Shown: piece by piece, positions 1 to 9,671 of the stretch
Layout of the letters: every line of letters starts with the position of its first letter
Numbering within the stretch: the stretch's first letter is position 1
Assembly: GCA_951799405.1 (NCBI GenBank)
Contig: OX637336.1
Location: 17,031,479 to 17,095,478, forward strand
DNA length: 64,000 bases
Origin: Agapetus fuscipes
Taxonomy: Eukaryota > Arthropoda > Insecta > Trichoptera > Glossosomatidae
Direction: 5' to 3'
Position numbers and translations under genes: made by a program
Notes under the pieces: model-generated
Databases searched by the model: none
Seen by the model: the letters and a program-made list of their open reading frames with translations, nothing else
What the model was told of the DNA's origin: nothing

Positions 1-762
1 TTTTCTCTCTTAAAATAACAACGTCAATTATTTCTAACAACGATTTGCATCACAAAAAGCTGTATCGAAAATAAATGAATAATTTACTTGTTTTTACATT
101 GAGTTTTCCTTTATTGAACTTCTATGTTACGATCCTTGAAATCATATACTTATATATTAACAATACCCGCTCATTTCATTAGAATAATACGTAATTTTTT
201 TTTTTTAATATTTGTACAAAAATATATTCTAATATTCGTGTTGATTAAAACATCAGTTATTTCGTATCTGGAATTTTACTAAGGTTAGTAGGTTATATTA
301 GTTTTTGTGGTGATCTTATATCTACAAATATTTTCAATGCAAACTTTCATTCATTTCAAACTCTCTATATGTTGCCAATGTGTGATTATGTGTTTTGTGT
401 CTGTGTGTAGGTATTGTGTCTGTAAGTCTCTAGATGTAGTCACTTAAAGAATATTTATAATATTAGTATATGTTTTGGTTGAGATTGCTCGAGTATTCTA
501 GTAAGGTCTCGCATGTGCCAGTTCCCAGTGATTCGAGAACAATCCTTATGCCTGCTATAAAAAAGGTCAAAGCTGTCTATAACGTCAGACTTGTATCTAA
601 GCTGCCGAGCTATACAGTTCAAAAGCAACTCTGTGTGCAAACCGTATCTTAAAATAAATTGTGCAAAATAAATAAACGCAATATTTATTAAATTGAACCC
701 GTATTTAAATCATAGCATAACACATAGAATATAGCATTACCTTGTTTGACCATGCTTTTTTA
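1..762. other. AT-rich stretch, nothing recognised
   Basis: Low-complexity AT-rich DNA. Overlapping 60-residue open frames near 455-652 lie on both strands and show no recognisable domain or splice context. I see no gene or repeat copy here. Confidence 0.5.
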
Positions 763-890
763 ATCTAAATCTAAATCTAAGTTGCAAATATATGCATCAT
801 TTGAGATTCACATAAAATGCATTCCCACAAGCAGACACGCATAATTTCGCGCTCGCACATGCCGCATGTGGACCTACAATATAAAAAACC
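763..890 (-). repeat. A2-repeat, 3' half only
   Basis: Reads on the - strand as the last half of the A-repeat, ending in a TCTAAATCTAAATCTAAG tail (TTAGA type). It keeps the GCATTCCCACAAGCAGACAC block and lacks the 5' half. Confidence 0.75.
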
Positions 891-1795
891 CCAATAATAA
901 TGTAGATAATATTTCTTTTACAGCATTTAAAATGCTACCATTGATAAATATTCAGTTACACATTCGGCTCACTTCATCTGATATTTTTTTAGCTACTTCT
1001 ACTTCATTAAAACTGAAAAATTTGGTTGGCTGAATTTCACGAGTTCTCATAATATTATTCTCAACGTCATATGCATGGAACACTCGCATAGCACACCCAC
1101 AGTCCACGTGTAATATTCGCAGGACTGTTTTTACGACAGGGGTGAGGGCGGGGGGGCGGCGAGGCGAGGGGAGGGACCTCATAAATTTAATACTCTGGCT
1201 AATAAGTGAGTTTGCCAGGTCCTTCGAGCCGTTCTGAAGTGTGTTGGCGAAGTTGCGACTAACGCGCGCGCTAATTCTGCTCTACATCAAAGTAAAATGA
1301 CGCATTTCAAGGTCACGGTGAATTCAAGTTCAGGTAGTTTATTGTGACGTCATATTTGATTCGACAAACTTTCCATTCATCTTATATTTTTCTTTGGTAA
1401 AAAATCAAACAGTTTATACTGTTTCATTTAAATAATTTATTGTAATGTTTATTGATTCTAACGTATCTACGTATGAGATGAATAGCTTTGGGAAAATATA
1501 TAGCTTTGCATGAGCGTCCATGTGCTGTGTGGGTCCTTTGGCACATACATGCAGGACGTACCAATTAGATGATGATGATGGTGAGTTGATGATTTCTTTA
1601 TAGCGCCGTTTTGTGATCTAGTCACTCCAAGGACGACATCGAAATTTTTCAACTGTGTTTTGTCTTAGTTCAATTATTTCAATCCAAGAATTTCCCTGTT
1701 GTACGGTGAAAAAATAAATATGTCTCCTTTCATTTACTTTATTGCTTCAGTTTTTTACATACAAGACTAAGTTAAAATGCACACAATATGCTCTT
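891..1795. other. No gene seen; E-repeat remnant at 1485-1562
   Basis: A short G-rich patch sits at 1140-1180. At 1485-1562 the sequence resembles the end of the E-repeat found at 10190-10440 (GAGCGTCCATGTGCTGTG). Nothing coding is supported. Confidence 0.4.
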
Positions 1796-1917
1796 CGTTG
1801 GGTTGAAAAATTCATAAACCTTTACCAATGACAGGTCGCCAAAGATCCATCCAGCCTTACAGCAACTGGGTCTTGCTTGAGTATTGGCGCTTTGTAGCGA
1901 CGACCAAGCTCGTTCAC
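1796..1917 (+). repeat. SINE-B, body fragment
   Basis: Starts inside the SINE body at GGGTTGAAAAATTCATAAAC and runs through the CAACTGGGTCTTGCTTGAG segment to GACGACCAAGCTCG. The tRNA head and 3' tail are missing. Confidence 0.75.
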
Positions 1918-1995
1918 CTCTGCGGCACTACAACAAGTGTCATAGACTCCTAGAGTCTCTAGAATCTAGGGAGTCTCCCGCACAGCGTTTCTTAA
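1918..1995 (+). repeat. Dispersed segment CTCTGCGGCACTACAACAAG
   Basis: Related, in opposite orientation, to 6105-6175. Both contain the CTCTGCGGCACTACAACAAG block followed about 40 bases later by GGAGTCT. A short A-run follows here. Identity unknown. Confidence 0.45.
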
Positions 1996-2479
1996 AAAAA
2001 AAAAAAAACTAGTAAGTTTCATCGAAATCTGTTCAATAGTTTAGAAGTCCATACAATACAAACGTTCATCAATACATACATACATCCGTTTGATTTTATA
2101 TATCTGTACCTTAGAGCATAAACAACGGAAGTCCACTTTTTGGGTTTTTTTAGTTAATGATGCAGAAATTATTATAATTAGCTGTTCTACAAGTGGTAAA
2201 AATATTGGAGTCCTCGGACTCATAGTTACTGAGATATCAAGTGTAATAAATATGGGATGCACATAAAAGTGCGAGCATAAACCACGGAAGTCCACATACG
2301 GTGTTCACATTATTTCACATTAAATAAATATTGATAAAAGAAGATAAACAGTTTTTACAGATCAAAAATATCTCGTCTATTTTAGAAGTTATGATGGTTT
2401 AAAAAAAGTGCACATTTTCACTAAAACTCGTCTCCTGCACATTTTACTAAATGCGACTACCGTTGTTTATGCTCTAAGG

Positions 2480-3477
2480 CAGCGGTCCGCAACCTTTTTG
2501 ATATTGCGACCCCAAAATTAAAAAAAGAGTTATGAACGACCCCAGAAAAAAAATTACTAAGTTAACAAGTGCAAAGGTTGGTTCAGGTAACGAAGTTAGC
2601 TGTTTTTATTTCGTAAATGATTTATATTGAAGAGTTTATTTATTTTGGAAAGTAATATTAGAGCAAACTAGAAAATATGCATTTAACGTACGAGTAATAT
2701 TTATGATGGCATTAAATGAGACAAGCAAAAAACGCAAAAAAAAACGCAACTTAGCCACACATATAGTGTAACTTCTTGCCTGCATGTGACGCTTCGGGAC
2801 CTATTTATTTTTACAGGTAAGGGGGCCGGCCTCACACCAACCACTTTCAGCCAACCACTTGAAGTGGGGGTTTCCCAGCTCTGGGGAGGCTGGTTCTCAT
2901 TTCTTGTGAAGGCTGAGTAAACCTTTGAGATCGAACCCTTGCTCTCGGCATGGAATGCAAGCATTATACCAATTGAGCTATCGACCTTTTTACGAGCTTG
3001 ATCGTCGTCGCTACAAAGCGCCAATTCTCAAGCAAGACCCAGTTGCTGTAAGGCTGGATGGACCTTTGGAGACCGGTCATTGGTAAAGGTTTTATGAATT
3101 TTTCAACCCGGCGAAGAGCAAATTTGAAAATATAAATGGTATATTTTTTGTGCTCCGCCGGGAATCGAACCCACAACCTTCCTATTTAGAGTCCGCAGTG
3201 TTACCACTGAGCTACGGACATTATTTTAATTTAAGCAATTATTTTAATATTTTAAGCGGTGAGGTTGTGACGGGCGGGACTGGACAGGTCGTACAGTCGT
3301 AATTATTTTCGATTCTCTCCGTTTTAAGGACATTGTGTATGTAAAGAGAGGTTATATTTTATGCATAAACATTAATAAAATTCGATAAGTACAGGACCTT
3401 GTTGACTTTTTTGGCGACCCCATAAATATCTTTCGCGACCCCACCCGGGGTCGCGACCCCAGGGTTGCGGACCGCTG
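2480..3477. mobile_element. Non-autonomous hAT element with 8-bp target duplication
   Basis: Ends are CAGCGGTCCGCAACC and its inverse GGTTGCGGACCGCTG, typical of Charlie-like hAT ends. They are flanked by a perfect 8-bp duplication CTCTAAGG (2472-2479 and 3478-3485). No transposase domain is visible. The interior is filled by a composite SINE (2701-3225, - strand). Confidence 0.85.
2701..3225 (-). mobile_element. Composite SINE: SINE-B joined to SINE-C, two tRNA-like heads
   Basis: On the - strand a tRNA-Thr-like head (B box GGTTCGATTCC) and SINE-B body run to GACGATCAAGCTCGTAAAAA. This joins directly to the SINE-C tRNA-like head (GATAGCTCAATTGG). The SINE-C part lacks the stretch between its B box and GTTTACTCAGCC. 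The same junction and the same internal deletion occur at 52586-53075, so this is one composite family and not a chance neighbour pair. Confidence 0.85.
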
Positions 3478-3493
3478 CTCTAAGGTACAGATA

Positions 3494-3929
3494 TTAGAAG
3501 ATAGAAGATTAACTGTAATTTTGTCGCCATTCAGCTATTGGTGGCCAGAGACTCCAGAGATTATTAATTTAAACGATACGAGCACTTCGTTGTCCGTTCG
3601 GAATGACGTTTTGAAAGTGCCCAGTGCAGAGAGCAGACACAATGGCAGCTCGGACCTCAGAATAAAGCCGCGTGAATGTTTGTGCGGCGTGCATGCGCGC
3701 TATTAGATTAATGGCCACAATGCTAAATGTCCTGGGTTCTCCTGACCAAGCTCCTCCTGCAACTGGGAACTTCATTACGGAGCAGATTCATCCAAGATCC
3801 TGGTTCATTAAGTGCCGAAATCTAGCGGGCTAGCCCTCTGTGTCATCGTGACTTAATCCATCTAGCAAGAGATGTGGAGTAAAATGAATCAAGTGAGCTA
3901 TAATCTATAATAACTGTAATTGTACTTTA
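3494..3929. other. Unassigned; LINE 3'-end remnant at 3517-3560
   Basis: The 3517-3560 stretch (GTCGCCATTCAGCTATTGG) resembles 3935-3975, where the C-terminal end of an RTE lies on the - strand. The rest, including a 61-residue open frame at 3521-3706, has no recognisable homology. Confidence 0.35.
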
Positions 3930-3934
3930 ACTTT

Positions 3935-4075
3935 GCCGCCATTCCGCTAGCAATGTCCAGAGCCTCTGCAGAGCTGCCTCCATTTCTTCCTATCCTTATA
4001 TACCTCTTTCACTTCATTCATATCCATCACATTTTTCAAGCATTTTCTTCTTTTACGCATTGTTGCAATAGATAT
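3935..4075 (-). pseudogene. RTE retrotransposon C-terminal remnant
   Basis: The - strand encodes VMDMNEVKEVYKDRKKWRQL, matching in layout the EVCKDRKKWRLIC end of the RTE fragments at 37660-38412 and 42226-42834. RTE elements encode an endonuclease plus reverse transcriptase; only the last ~30 residues survive here. The fragment is far too short to function. Confidence 0.6.
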
Positions 4076-4101
4076 ATTAACATTTAAGATTCATATCATT
4101 A

Positions 4102-4360
4102 GGTTGGAATCAAGCTGACCACTCATACTGTAATAAATCGTTCACTTTGCGTGAACCATTTTTTACAGTTTTGTTTACGAAGCGAACCATTTTTTACAGT
4201 CTACCCCTGTTTCAGGGAAGGTCGGTAAAAGTTGCAAGGTTTATATGTTCATCTAAGTTTTGTACTGAGTTGTAAGTACACATGCAGCGTTTGTAATCCT
4301 GAACTTCTTACACGTGTCTGCTTGTGGTATGTATGTAATATGAATTATCAATGTACATTT
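4102..4360 (+). repeat. A-repeat, diverged and partly rearranged
   Basis: Begins near GGTTGGAATCAAGCTGACCA. A short segment around the GTGAACCATTTTTTACAG block is duplicated in inverted order before the CCCCTGTTTCAGGGAAGGTC core. The 3' tail is cut off by the adjoining 5S sequence. Confidence 0.7.
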
Positions 4361-4479
4361 GTCAACGACGTTAGCCATGTTGAAAGCACCGGTTCCCATA
4401 GATCACCGAAGTTAAGCAACATTGGGCGCGGACAGTACTTGGATGGGTGACCGCTCAGGTGCACCGCGTGTCGTTGGCA
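4361..4479 (+). rRNA. 5S rRNA copy, probably a retrotransposed pseudogene
   Basis: This 119-nt sequence matches animal 5S rRNA. It has TTGAAAGCACCGGTT, GATCACCGAAGTTAAGCAAC (box A region), GGGCGCGG and TACTTGGATGGGTGACCGC (box C region). The 3' end CGTTGGCA can pair with GTCAACG at the 5' end, closing helix I. The internal Pol III control region looks intact, but no T-run terminator follows: the sequence passes straight into SINE-B. It may therefore be a 5S-SINE chimera and not a working 5S gene. 5S arrays are normally tandem and this copy is single. Confidence 0.85.
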
Positions 4480-4676
4480 TCTTGGACCGGTCCGTAGTCC
4501 GTAGTGGTAACACTTCGGACTCGTAAATGGAACTGGGTCTTGCTTGAGAATTGGCGCTTTCTACAGCGACGACCAAGCTCGCAGAGGGCTCTTGAGGTGT
4601 GATACACACAAAAACAGCGCTCACCAAATAAATCATCCAAATATTATTATTATTATTATTATTATCTTTGCTACTT
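4480..4676 (+). repeat. SINE-B with internal deletion, directly after 5S
   Basis: Head GGTCCGTAGTCCGTAGTGG and CGGACTCGTAA are present. The sequence then jumps from AAATGGA to ACTGGGTCTTGC, losing the B box and mid-body. It ends in the standard SINE-B tail (GGTGTGATACACACAAAAAC, AATAAATCATCC) followed by an (ATT)n run. Confidence 0.85.
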
Positions 4677-4967
4677 AGATTACGGAGTATCCCTGATTTT
4701 TTCCCGATATTTTTGGTAGTACTTGTACACATAGAAAATAATGTTGGTTGAACGATGCGGCGAGCGATTTCAAATTGCCGGCTGAACTGAATGTGTCCAC
4801 GTTGGCAGTGAGTCAAACAGTTATCTGTGTTGCAATTAATTCTATTGTTTCAATTCAATATTGTGTTGGCAGCATTTAATTGTTAATCAATATCAATACA
4901 ATACTTCATCAATGCTGTGTCGTTAAAGCCATTACTTTAACACATAGCATGCAGCCATGCAGCATTT

Positions 4968-5215
4968 CCTTGACTTATAGGTTGGTATGAGGCTGACCAC
5001 CCATACTGTAAAAAATGGTTCACTTTGCCAATGTCACCCCTGTTTCAGGGAAGGTCGGCAAAAGTTGTGGGGCTTATGTTCATTTGAGGTTTGGATTTTA
5101 TTTGTAAGTACACATTCAGCATTTGTAAGCGCGAACTACACTTGTTGGTTTGTGGGCATACATCTGAGAGCTTTAAATGAATATATCCTTGCAACTTAGA
5201 TTATAGATTATTATT
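4968..5215 (+). repeat. A1-repeat, full length
   Basis: Starts CCTTGACTTATAGG and ends TTGCAACTTAGATTATAG. Contains the potential hairpin TTTGCC...CCCTG-TTT-CAGGG...GGCAAA. An uninterrupted 70-codon frame runs through it, as in several other young copies. Confidence 0.9.
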
Positions 5216-5247
5216 ATATATAGCATGCAGCAAATTTTAACCGTTAA

Positions 5248-5500
5248 TAATAATAAATAGCACTTGTATAGCGCCTTTTCGTGGCTGGGTCACTGCAAAG
5301 GCGCTTTGTATTAGTCTTTGAAAAAATGAGTTTTGAGCCCTTTTCTTAAAGCTGCCTGAGTCTTCAGTTCCCTGAGGGTCGCAGGAAGAGAATTCCAAGC
5401 CGTCGGAGCAGCAACGATAAAGGCTCGGTCACCAAACACCGTCCTTGTGGTTCTGCGCGGCAGCTGGAGCAGACTTTTACCGTTGTAACCTACACACAGG
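5248..5500 (-). pseudogene. L2-type LINE C-terminal fragment
   Basis: The - strand encodes TVFGDRAFIVAAPTAWNSLP, then KTQAALRKGLKTHFF and a stop at 5311-5313. This is the conserved C-terminus of L2/CR1-group LINEs (GDRAF, WNSLP, LKTHLF). The 3' region GCGCTATACAAGTGCTATT follows. It is truncated at the 5' end and only the last ~57 residues remain. A related but distinct L2 fragment lies at 54384-54597. Confidence 0.75.
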
Positions 5501-5555
5501 CATATCGATTCAAATGTCTATATTTTTGTACACGTTAATTTTTTACGAATGTATC

Positions 5556-6056
5556 CATAATCTATAAACTAAGTTGTCAAGATATCGCACGTTTAATAAT
5601 AAATCGAAATAACTCAAAAATTGAGAAAATCGAGATTTTGTAATCAAACGCAAGAGCAATACGAGAAGAATAGGTAGAATGCGACAGCCGTTCAATTTGG
5701 ACGAATATGACCGAGATAAAACATCGGTCGCCTTTTTCATCCCATACAAGTTGTACTGGTTGTCTGAACTTCAAACGTGATTTCCCAACATTATTATTTT
5801 TTGAGTTATTGCTCTTTATTATTAAACGTGCGATATATTAACATTTAAAGCTCATATCAAATGCGTGCCCACAAACAAACAAGTGTAGTTCGCGCTTACA
5901 AATGTTGAATGTGTACATACAAATAAAATCCAAGCCTCAAATGAACATAAACCCTACAACTTTTGCCGACCTTCTCTGACACAGGGGCGACATTGGCAAA
6001 GTGAACTATTTTCTACAGTATGGGTGGTCAGCCTCATACCAACCAATAAGTCAAGG
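5556..6056 (-). repeat. A1-repeat split by a 249-bp MITE
   Basis: The tail end (TCTATAAACTAAG) is at 5556-5584 and the remainder at 5834-6056, ending at the inverse of CCTTGACTTATTGG. The interruption is the TA-flanked element at 5585-5833. Confidence 0.85.
5585..5833. mobile_element. TA-flanked MITE, 249 bp, inside an A-repeat
   Basis: Inverted ends of about 36 bp begin TCGCACGTTTAATAATAAA; the two arms differ at only a few positions. TA lies immediately outside both ends (5583-5584, 5834-5835). No coding capacity. This fits a Tc1/mariner-derived MITE. Confidence 0.85.
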
Positions 6057-6179
6057 ATAATAGGTTTATTATGTTTTATGCAGGTTGTATTATTTTGAGA
6101 AATCCCGTTCGGCAGACTCCTACGATGTAAGAGACTAAGGGTCTTCGAGGCTTGTTGTAGTGCCGCAGAGGTGTTGGTT

Positions 6180-6275
6180 TTTTCAATTCAATGACAATAA
6201 TTGTCATTTTCCTGATGATGGCTTGTAGGCGAAAGTGCTAGACAAAAATAAAAAAATATAAAAGTGAATTAAAAC
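6180..6275 (+). repeat. Penelope-like terminal segment, decayed hammerhead-like motif
   Basis: Contains CTGATGA and GGCGAAAGTGCTAGACAAAA, shared with the hairpin at 44985-45115. Both helix I and helix II of the hammerhead-like fold are broken in this copy. Confidence 0.5.
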
Positions 6276-6398
6276 TTTGTTTAAATGATTTTTTGTACAA
6301 CCTTTTATGTCCTGTTATGGTTTACCGACTGTACTTTTTGTACAACAAAAAAAGAAATAGAAGTGAAAAAAATAGCTACAGTTTTTCTCGTAGCTTTG

Positions 6399-6720
6399 TC
6401 CGGCTGTCGATAGCTCAGTTGGTAGAGTGCTTACATTCTATGCCGAGAGCCCGCGCTCGAATCCTACCGAGGATGTCACAAATAATTTCTCGTTTCGGTG
6501 TTTATTTCAAACCCAAAACAAAATACCGACAAGGTTTATTCAGTCTTCACAAGAAATGAGTCCCAGATCCTCTGAGGAGCTAGGAAACCTCAACTTCAAC
6601 TGAAGTGGTTGGCGTAAGGCCTGCCCTCTTACCTATAAAAGTAAATAAGTTCACTTGCCACCTTCGGGGAGAATGCGACAAGAAGTTACTCTGGATGTGT
6701 AACTCAGTTTCGTTTTGTGC
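6399..6720 (+). repeat. SINE-C, near full length
   Basis: tRNA-like head with GATAGCTCAGTTGGTAGAG (A box) and CTCGAATCC (B box). The anticodon-loop position reads ATTCTAT here and ATTCCAT in sister copies (TCC, Gly-like). The body carries TTCGGTGTTTATTTC and the ACTTCAACTGAAGTGG palindrome, and ends with the GTGTAACT-AGTTTCG tail. Confidence 0.9.
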
Positions 6721-7129
6721 ATCTGGTGATTATTTTTGTATTTTATGATCCAATACATTTCATCTATATTTAGAACAAACTCTTATAACTCCAAGTACAT
6801 TGGCTTCCTCTCAAAAGTACTAATCGATAAGGCATTCGCTTCTATTCTATCATACCAGGGCTTGCATTGCTTTCCCGAAATTTACAATGGGCTTTCACAG
6901 TTATTTTAATGGGCTTATTACACAAGTTTTTCTTTGAACCATAAACTATTAGTTTTGGAAAATACTTCACTGTTATTGAATAATTCTGATTTGATTTCAA
7001 TGAGGTTGGAACATTTTTACTTTTGATATTTGTTTTCTTGGCGAGCAAACGCTTATCTTGTATGGGACTGCTGTCCTTTGCAACATATCTATAACCTAAG
7101 TTGCAAAGACATATTTTAATGCCCGCAAG
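6721..7129. other. No feature recognised
   Basis: AT-rich DNA. A 129-codon frame on the - strand (6842-7231) overlaps the next A-repeat and shows no recognisable domain. Confidence 0.45.
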
Positions 7130-7372
7130 CAGGTTAGTATAACTAAGGCTAACCCCCCATGCTGTAAAAACTTGGTTATTTTTTGACAATGACACCCTGG
7201 TTTCAGGGAGAGGCCGCAGGAGTAGCAACAAGGTTTGCGTTCATGTGACGTTAGGTTTATTTTGGATGTGCACATGCAGCGTGTGTAAGCATGAACTTAC
7301 GAGTGCCTACATGTGGGCATGCATTAAATATGATCCTCAATATATCTGTACAATTTAGATTGTAGATTATAC
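7130..7372 (+). repeat. A-repeat, diverged
   Basis: Recognisable from AGGCTAACCCCCCATGCTG to CAATTTAGATTGTAGATTAT, with the CCTGGTTTCAGGGAGAGG core. The CCTTGAC start has decayed. Confidence 0.8.
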
Positions 7373-7377
7373 ATTCG

Positions 7378-7475
7378 ACTGGTCCGTAGTTTAGTGGTTA
7401 ACGCTTCGGACTCGTGATTGGAAGGTAGTGGGCTTGAATCCCAGCAGGGCATAACAAAATATTACATTTTTTGTA
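7378..7475 (+). repeat. SINE-B tRNA-like head only
   Basis: GGTCCGTAGTTTAGTGGTTA, CGGACTCGTGA and the B-box region GGGCTTGAATCC are present, then the match stops after the CACAAAATAT-like region in a short A-run. Confidence 0.8.
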
Positions 7476-8030
7476 ATTTAAAAAAAAAAAAAAATGTAAA
7501 TACTGGCAGCTTTATATTACTTCTTGTATTTTCCCTACACTTTCTTTAAAAATTATAGATCTAATTGGAAACTTAGTTCACTACCCTCTGCGTTTTAGTC
7601 TGATGCGTTAACCACTAGACTACGTCAGGTTTAAACAGCTTCAATTGAACCACTCTTACGGGCATTGTCTATTTTTAAACATAATTTTGAGCGTCCATCT
7701 CTTCTGCCATTTGGTTGATTGGTTTTTGATTCCAGGCGCATTGGGATGTTATTTCCGTACCTTGGAGTGGATCCGCCTTTTAGTTCAAACGGCATCATCA
7801 AGTGGTCTGTTTCGTCTCGATTATACTAAAAATAACCTCAAAACATCAATGATTCACACTTAACTGATTGTGAGCTCCTTTTTTAGTTTAAAACATAAAT
7901 GCTATTAATTTAAATTAATTAATTACTTGAATATTTACGGCTGTACAAAAAAAATATATTTATTTTATTACAAGTGTGTGAGCCTAGCCTTTTGGTTTTG
8001 AAAGTTAGCGCTTTTCTTACCAGTAACAAG
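7476..8030. other. Mostly unassigned; tRNA-like head at 7575-7629 (-)
   Basis: The - strand at 7575-7629 has an A-box-like GTAGTCTAGTGGTTAACGC followed by a possible anticodon arm, but no B box. It is probably another tRNA-derived SINE head. The rest is AT-rich with no signal. Confidence 0.35.
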
Positions 8031-8348
8031 TGAGGGCCTTAGAATCAAAAAGGCAAGTGTCCCATAAGGAGTCTATACTAGTGTCCTATAGACTCTATAG
8101 GACACTTGTCCATAGGACACTAGTCTATAGGACACAGTGTCCCGTAGATAGTCTTTAGGACACTAGTTCATAGGACACTAGTCTATAAGACACAGCGTCC
8201 CATAGATAGTGTATAGGACACTAATCCATAGGACACTAGTCTATAAGACACAGTGTCCCATAGATAGTGTATAGGACACTAGTCTATAAGACACAGTGCC
8301 CCATAGATAGTCTAAAGGACACTTGCCTTTTTGATTCTAATGCCCTCA
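8031..8348. mobile_element. TIR element filled with ~58-bp tandem repeats
   Basis: Inverted ends of about 31 bp (TGAGGGC(C/A)TTAGAATCAAA... GGCAAGTGTCC) bracket an array of about four units of roughly 58 bp. Each unit contains GGACACTAGTCTATA(A/G)GACA and CCATAGATAGT. The units contain many inverted sub-motifs (GGACACT/AGTGTCC). A target duplication was not resolved. No coding frame is supported. Confidence 0.75.
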
Positions 8349-8424
8349 AGTATATCACATGGACATTAACCTAGACGTAACTAAGCTTCACATACAGTGT
8401 TATGTGGTGATTGGAAGTCATTTA

Positions 8425-8617
8425 TTTTTAGAAGGAAGGCGGTCTGCTTTACACCAACCACTTTTGTTAAAGTGCGGGTTTCCTAGCTCCCGAAGAGGCT
8501 GGTACTCATCCATTGAGACACAAACTAGAAATTATTTATGACACCCTCGGTGGGATTCAAACTCTTACTCTCGGCATAGAATGCTAACACTTTTCCAACT
8601 GAGCCATCGATCGGACC
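8425..8617 (-). repeat. SINE-C, tail truncated
   Basis: The - strand carries the tRNA-like head (GATGGCTCAGTTGG, B-box region GAGTTTGAATCC) and the body to the ACTTTAACAAAAGTGG region. Confidence 0.8.
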
Positions 8618-9015
8618 ACATATCAAAGAGGTATGATGTGGTAAAGAAAAACACTGTACCTTAAAATTACAGTGTCTCAATTATTGGAACTCAAATTATT
8701 TTCTGAAGTACTTTTTTTACAGACGAAGGAATGATTCTTCACACTGAAACGTATTTGCCTCTACTTAGTGCGCGCGTCTTCTACGGCCGAATTTCACAAT
8801 GAAACCTAAAATCCCTAGCACGTCTCTCTTTCTATTTACCGTGACAATAAACACGTGAGAAAAGGATAGTAAAATAGTGAATTTAAGTTAGGAAAAAAAA
8901 CTCATTCTATCCCGTCTTGAAATACAGGCTGGGTATTTTTTTTGTCAAATATTTTTTTTCAGGACATCAATTTAAAAGAAGCAAATTATTGAAATATCCA
9001 TAGACATAATAAAAG
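8618..9015. other. No feature recognised
   Basis: Unassigned AT-rich DNA with no repeat or gene signal. Confidence 0.4.
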
Positions 9016-9135
9016 GATAGCGTGTATGAAGAAGGTTATGACTCTGAATTTAATGAAAGAAATATACGTAAGAACCGCTAGAAAAGACGGTTGATTTGCA
9101 ATGCTGGCGGCTAGGGAATTGAATTTTAATGCCAA
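9016..9135 (+). pseudogene. RTE C-terminal remnant upstream of an A-repeat
   Basis: Matches the 3' coding end of the 37660-38412 RTE at nucleotide level (GTATGAAGAAGGTTATGACT, GCAATGCTGG) but with gaps. It lies just upstream of the A-repeat at 9179, in the same order as at three other loci. Confidence 0.65.
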
Positions 9136-9178
9136 GTTTTTTAGTTGTCGTTTGTAAATTATTTATAATTTTTTGTGC

Positions 9179-9412
9179 TCCTTGACTGATAGGTTGGTAT
9201 GAGGCTGACTGAAAAATTGGTTCAGTTAAGCCAATGCCACCCCGGTTTAGGGTAGGTCGGCAAAAGTTTCAGGGTTTATCTTCATGTGATGTTTTGTTTA
9301 TTTGTATGCACACATTCAGCATCTGTAAGCGAGAACTTATGCGTGTCTGTTTGTGGACATGCACTTGATATGAGTCTCAAATGTTGATATATCTTTGCAG
9401 CTTAGATGAGCT
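9179..9412 (+). repeat. A-repeat, diverged, following an RTE remnant
   Basis: CCTTGACTGATAGGTTGGTA start and TTGCAGCTTAGAT end are recognisable. It is missing the CACCCATACTG segment. Confidence 0.85.
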
Positions 9413-9671
9413 TAGTGGATGGATCAGATTATCAGGGCATTCGTTAGCGGGGAAAGCCGATGAGCCGACACGAGACCCGAAGTGTAACACAACGCCGAAT
9501 CTTTATTTATTATCACCCCCAATAAACCCCCAAACACCCCCCCTCAAAGTCATCCCTTAATACGGGGGTGAAAACATTTTACAAGAGAGAATTTAAGAAA
9601 ACATCGTAGATCGATCGAGAAGCTTTTAAAATTGTTTGTTTCTTTTAAAAGACATTTTTTTACAATTATTA
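9413..9671. other. Unassigned; C-rich patch
   Basis: A C-rich run of CAATAAACCCCCAAACACC type lies at 9517-9547. It is unlike its surroundings and unidentified. Confidence 0.3.

Larger units (their letters stand above)
2103..3491. mobile_element. TA-flanked MITE (~383 bp) split by a hAT insertion
   Basis: Terminal inverted repeats of about 31 bp begin TCTGTACCTTAGAGCATAAA; the arms differ at one position. A TA dinucleotide flanks both ends (2101-2102 and 3492-3493), as for Tc1/mariner-type MITEs. The right arm is interrupted by the 998-bp element at 2480-3477. Removing that and one copy of its target duplication leaves about 383 bp. No transposase is visible, so it is non-autonomous. Confidence 0.7.

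Noticed and set aside
4361..4479. Functional 5S rRNA gene
   Set aside because: Single copy, no terminator and direct fusion to a SINE favour a chimera or pseudogene.
8031..8348. CRISPR-like regular repeats
   Set aside because: Units are contiguous, without unique spacers, enclosed by TIRs and in a eukaryotic genome; it is a tandem array.
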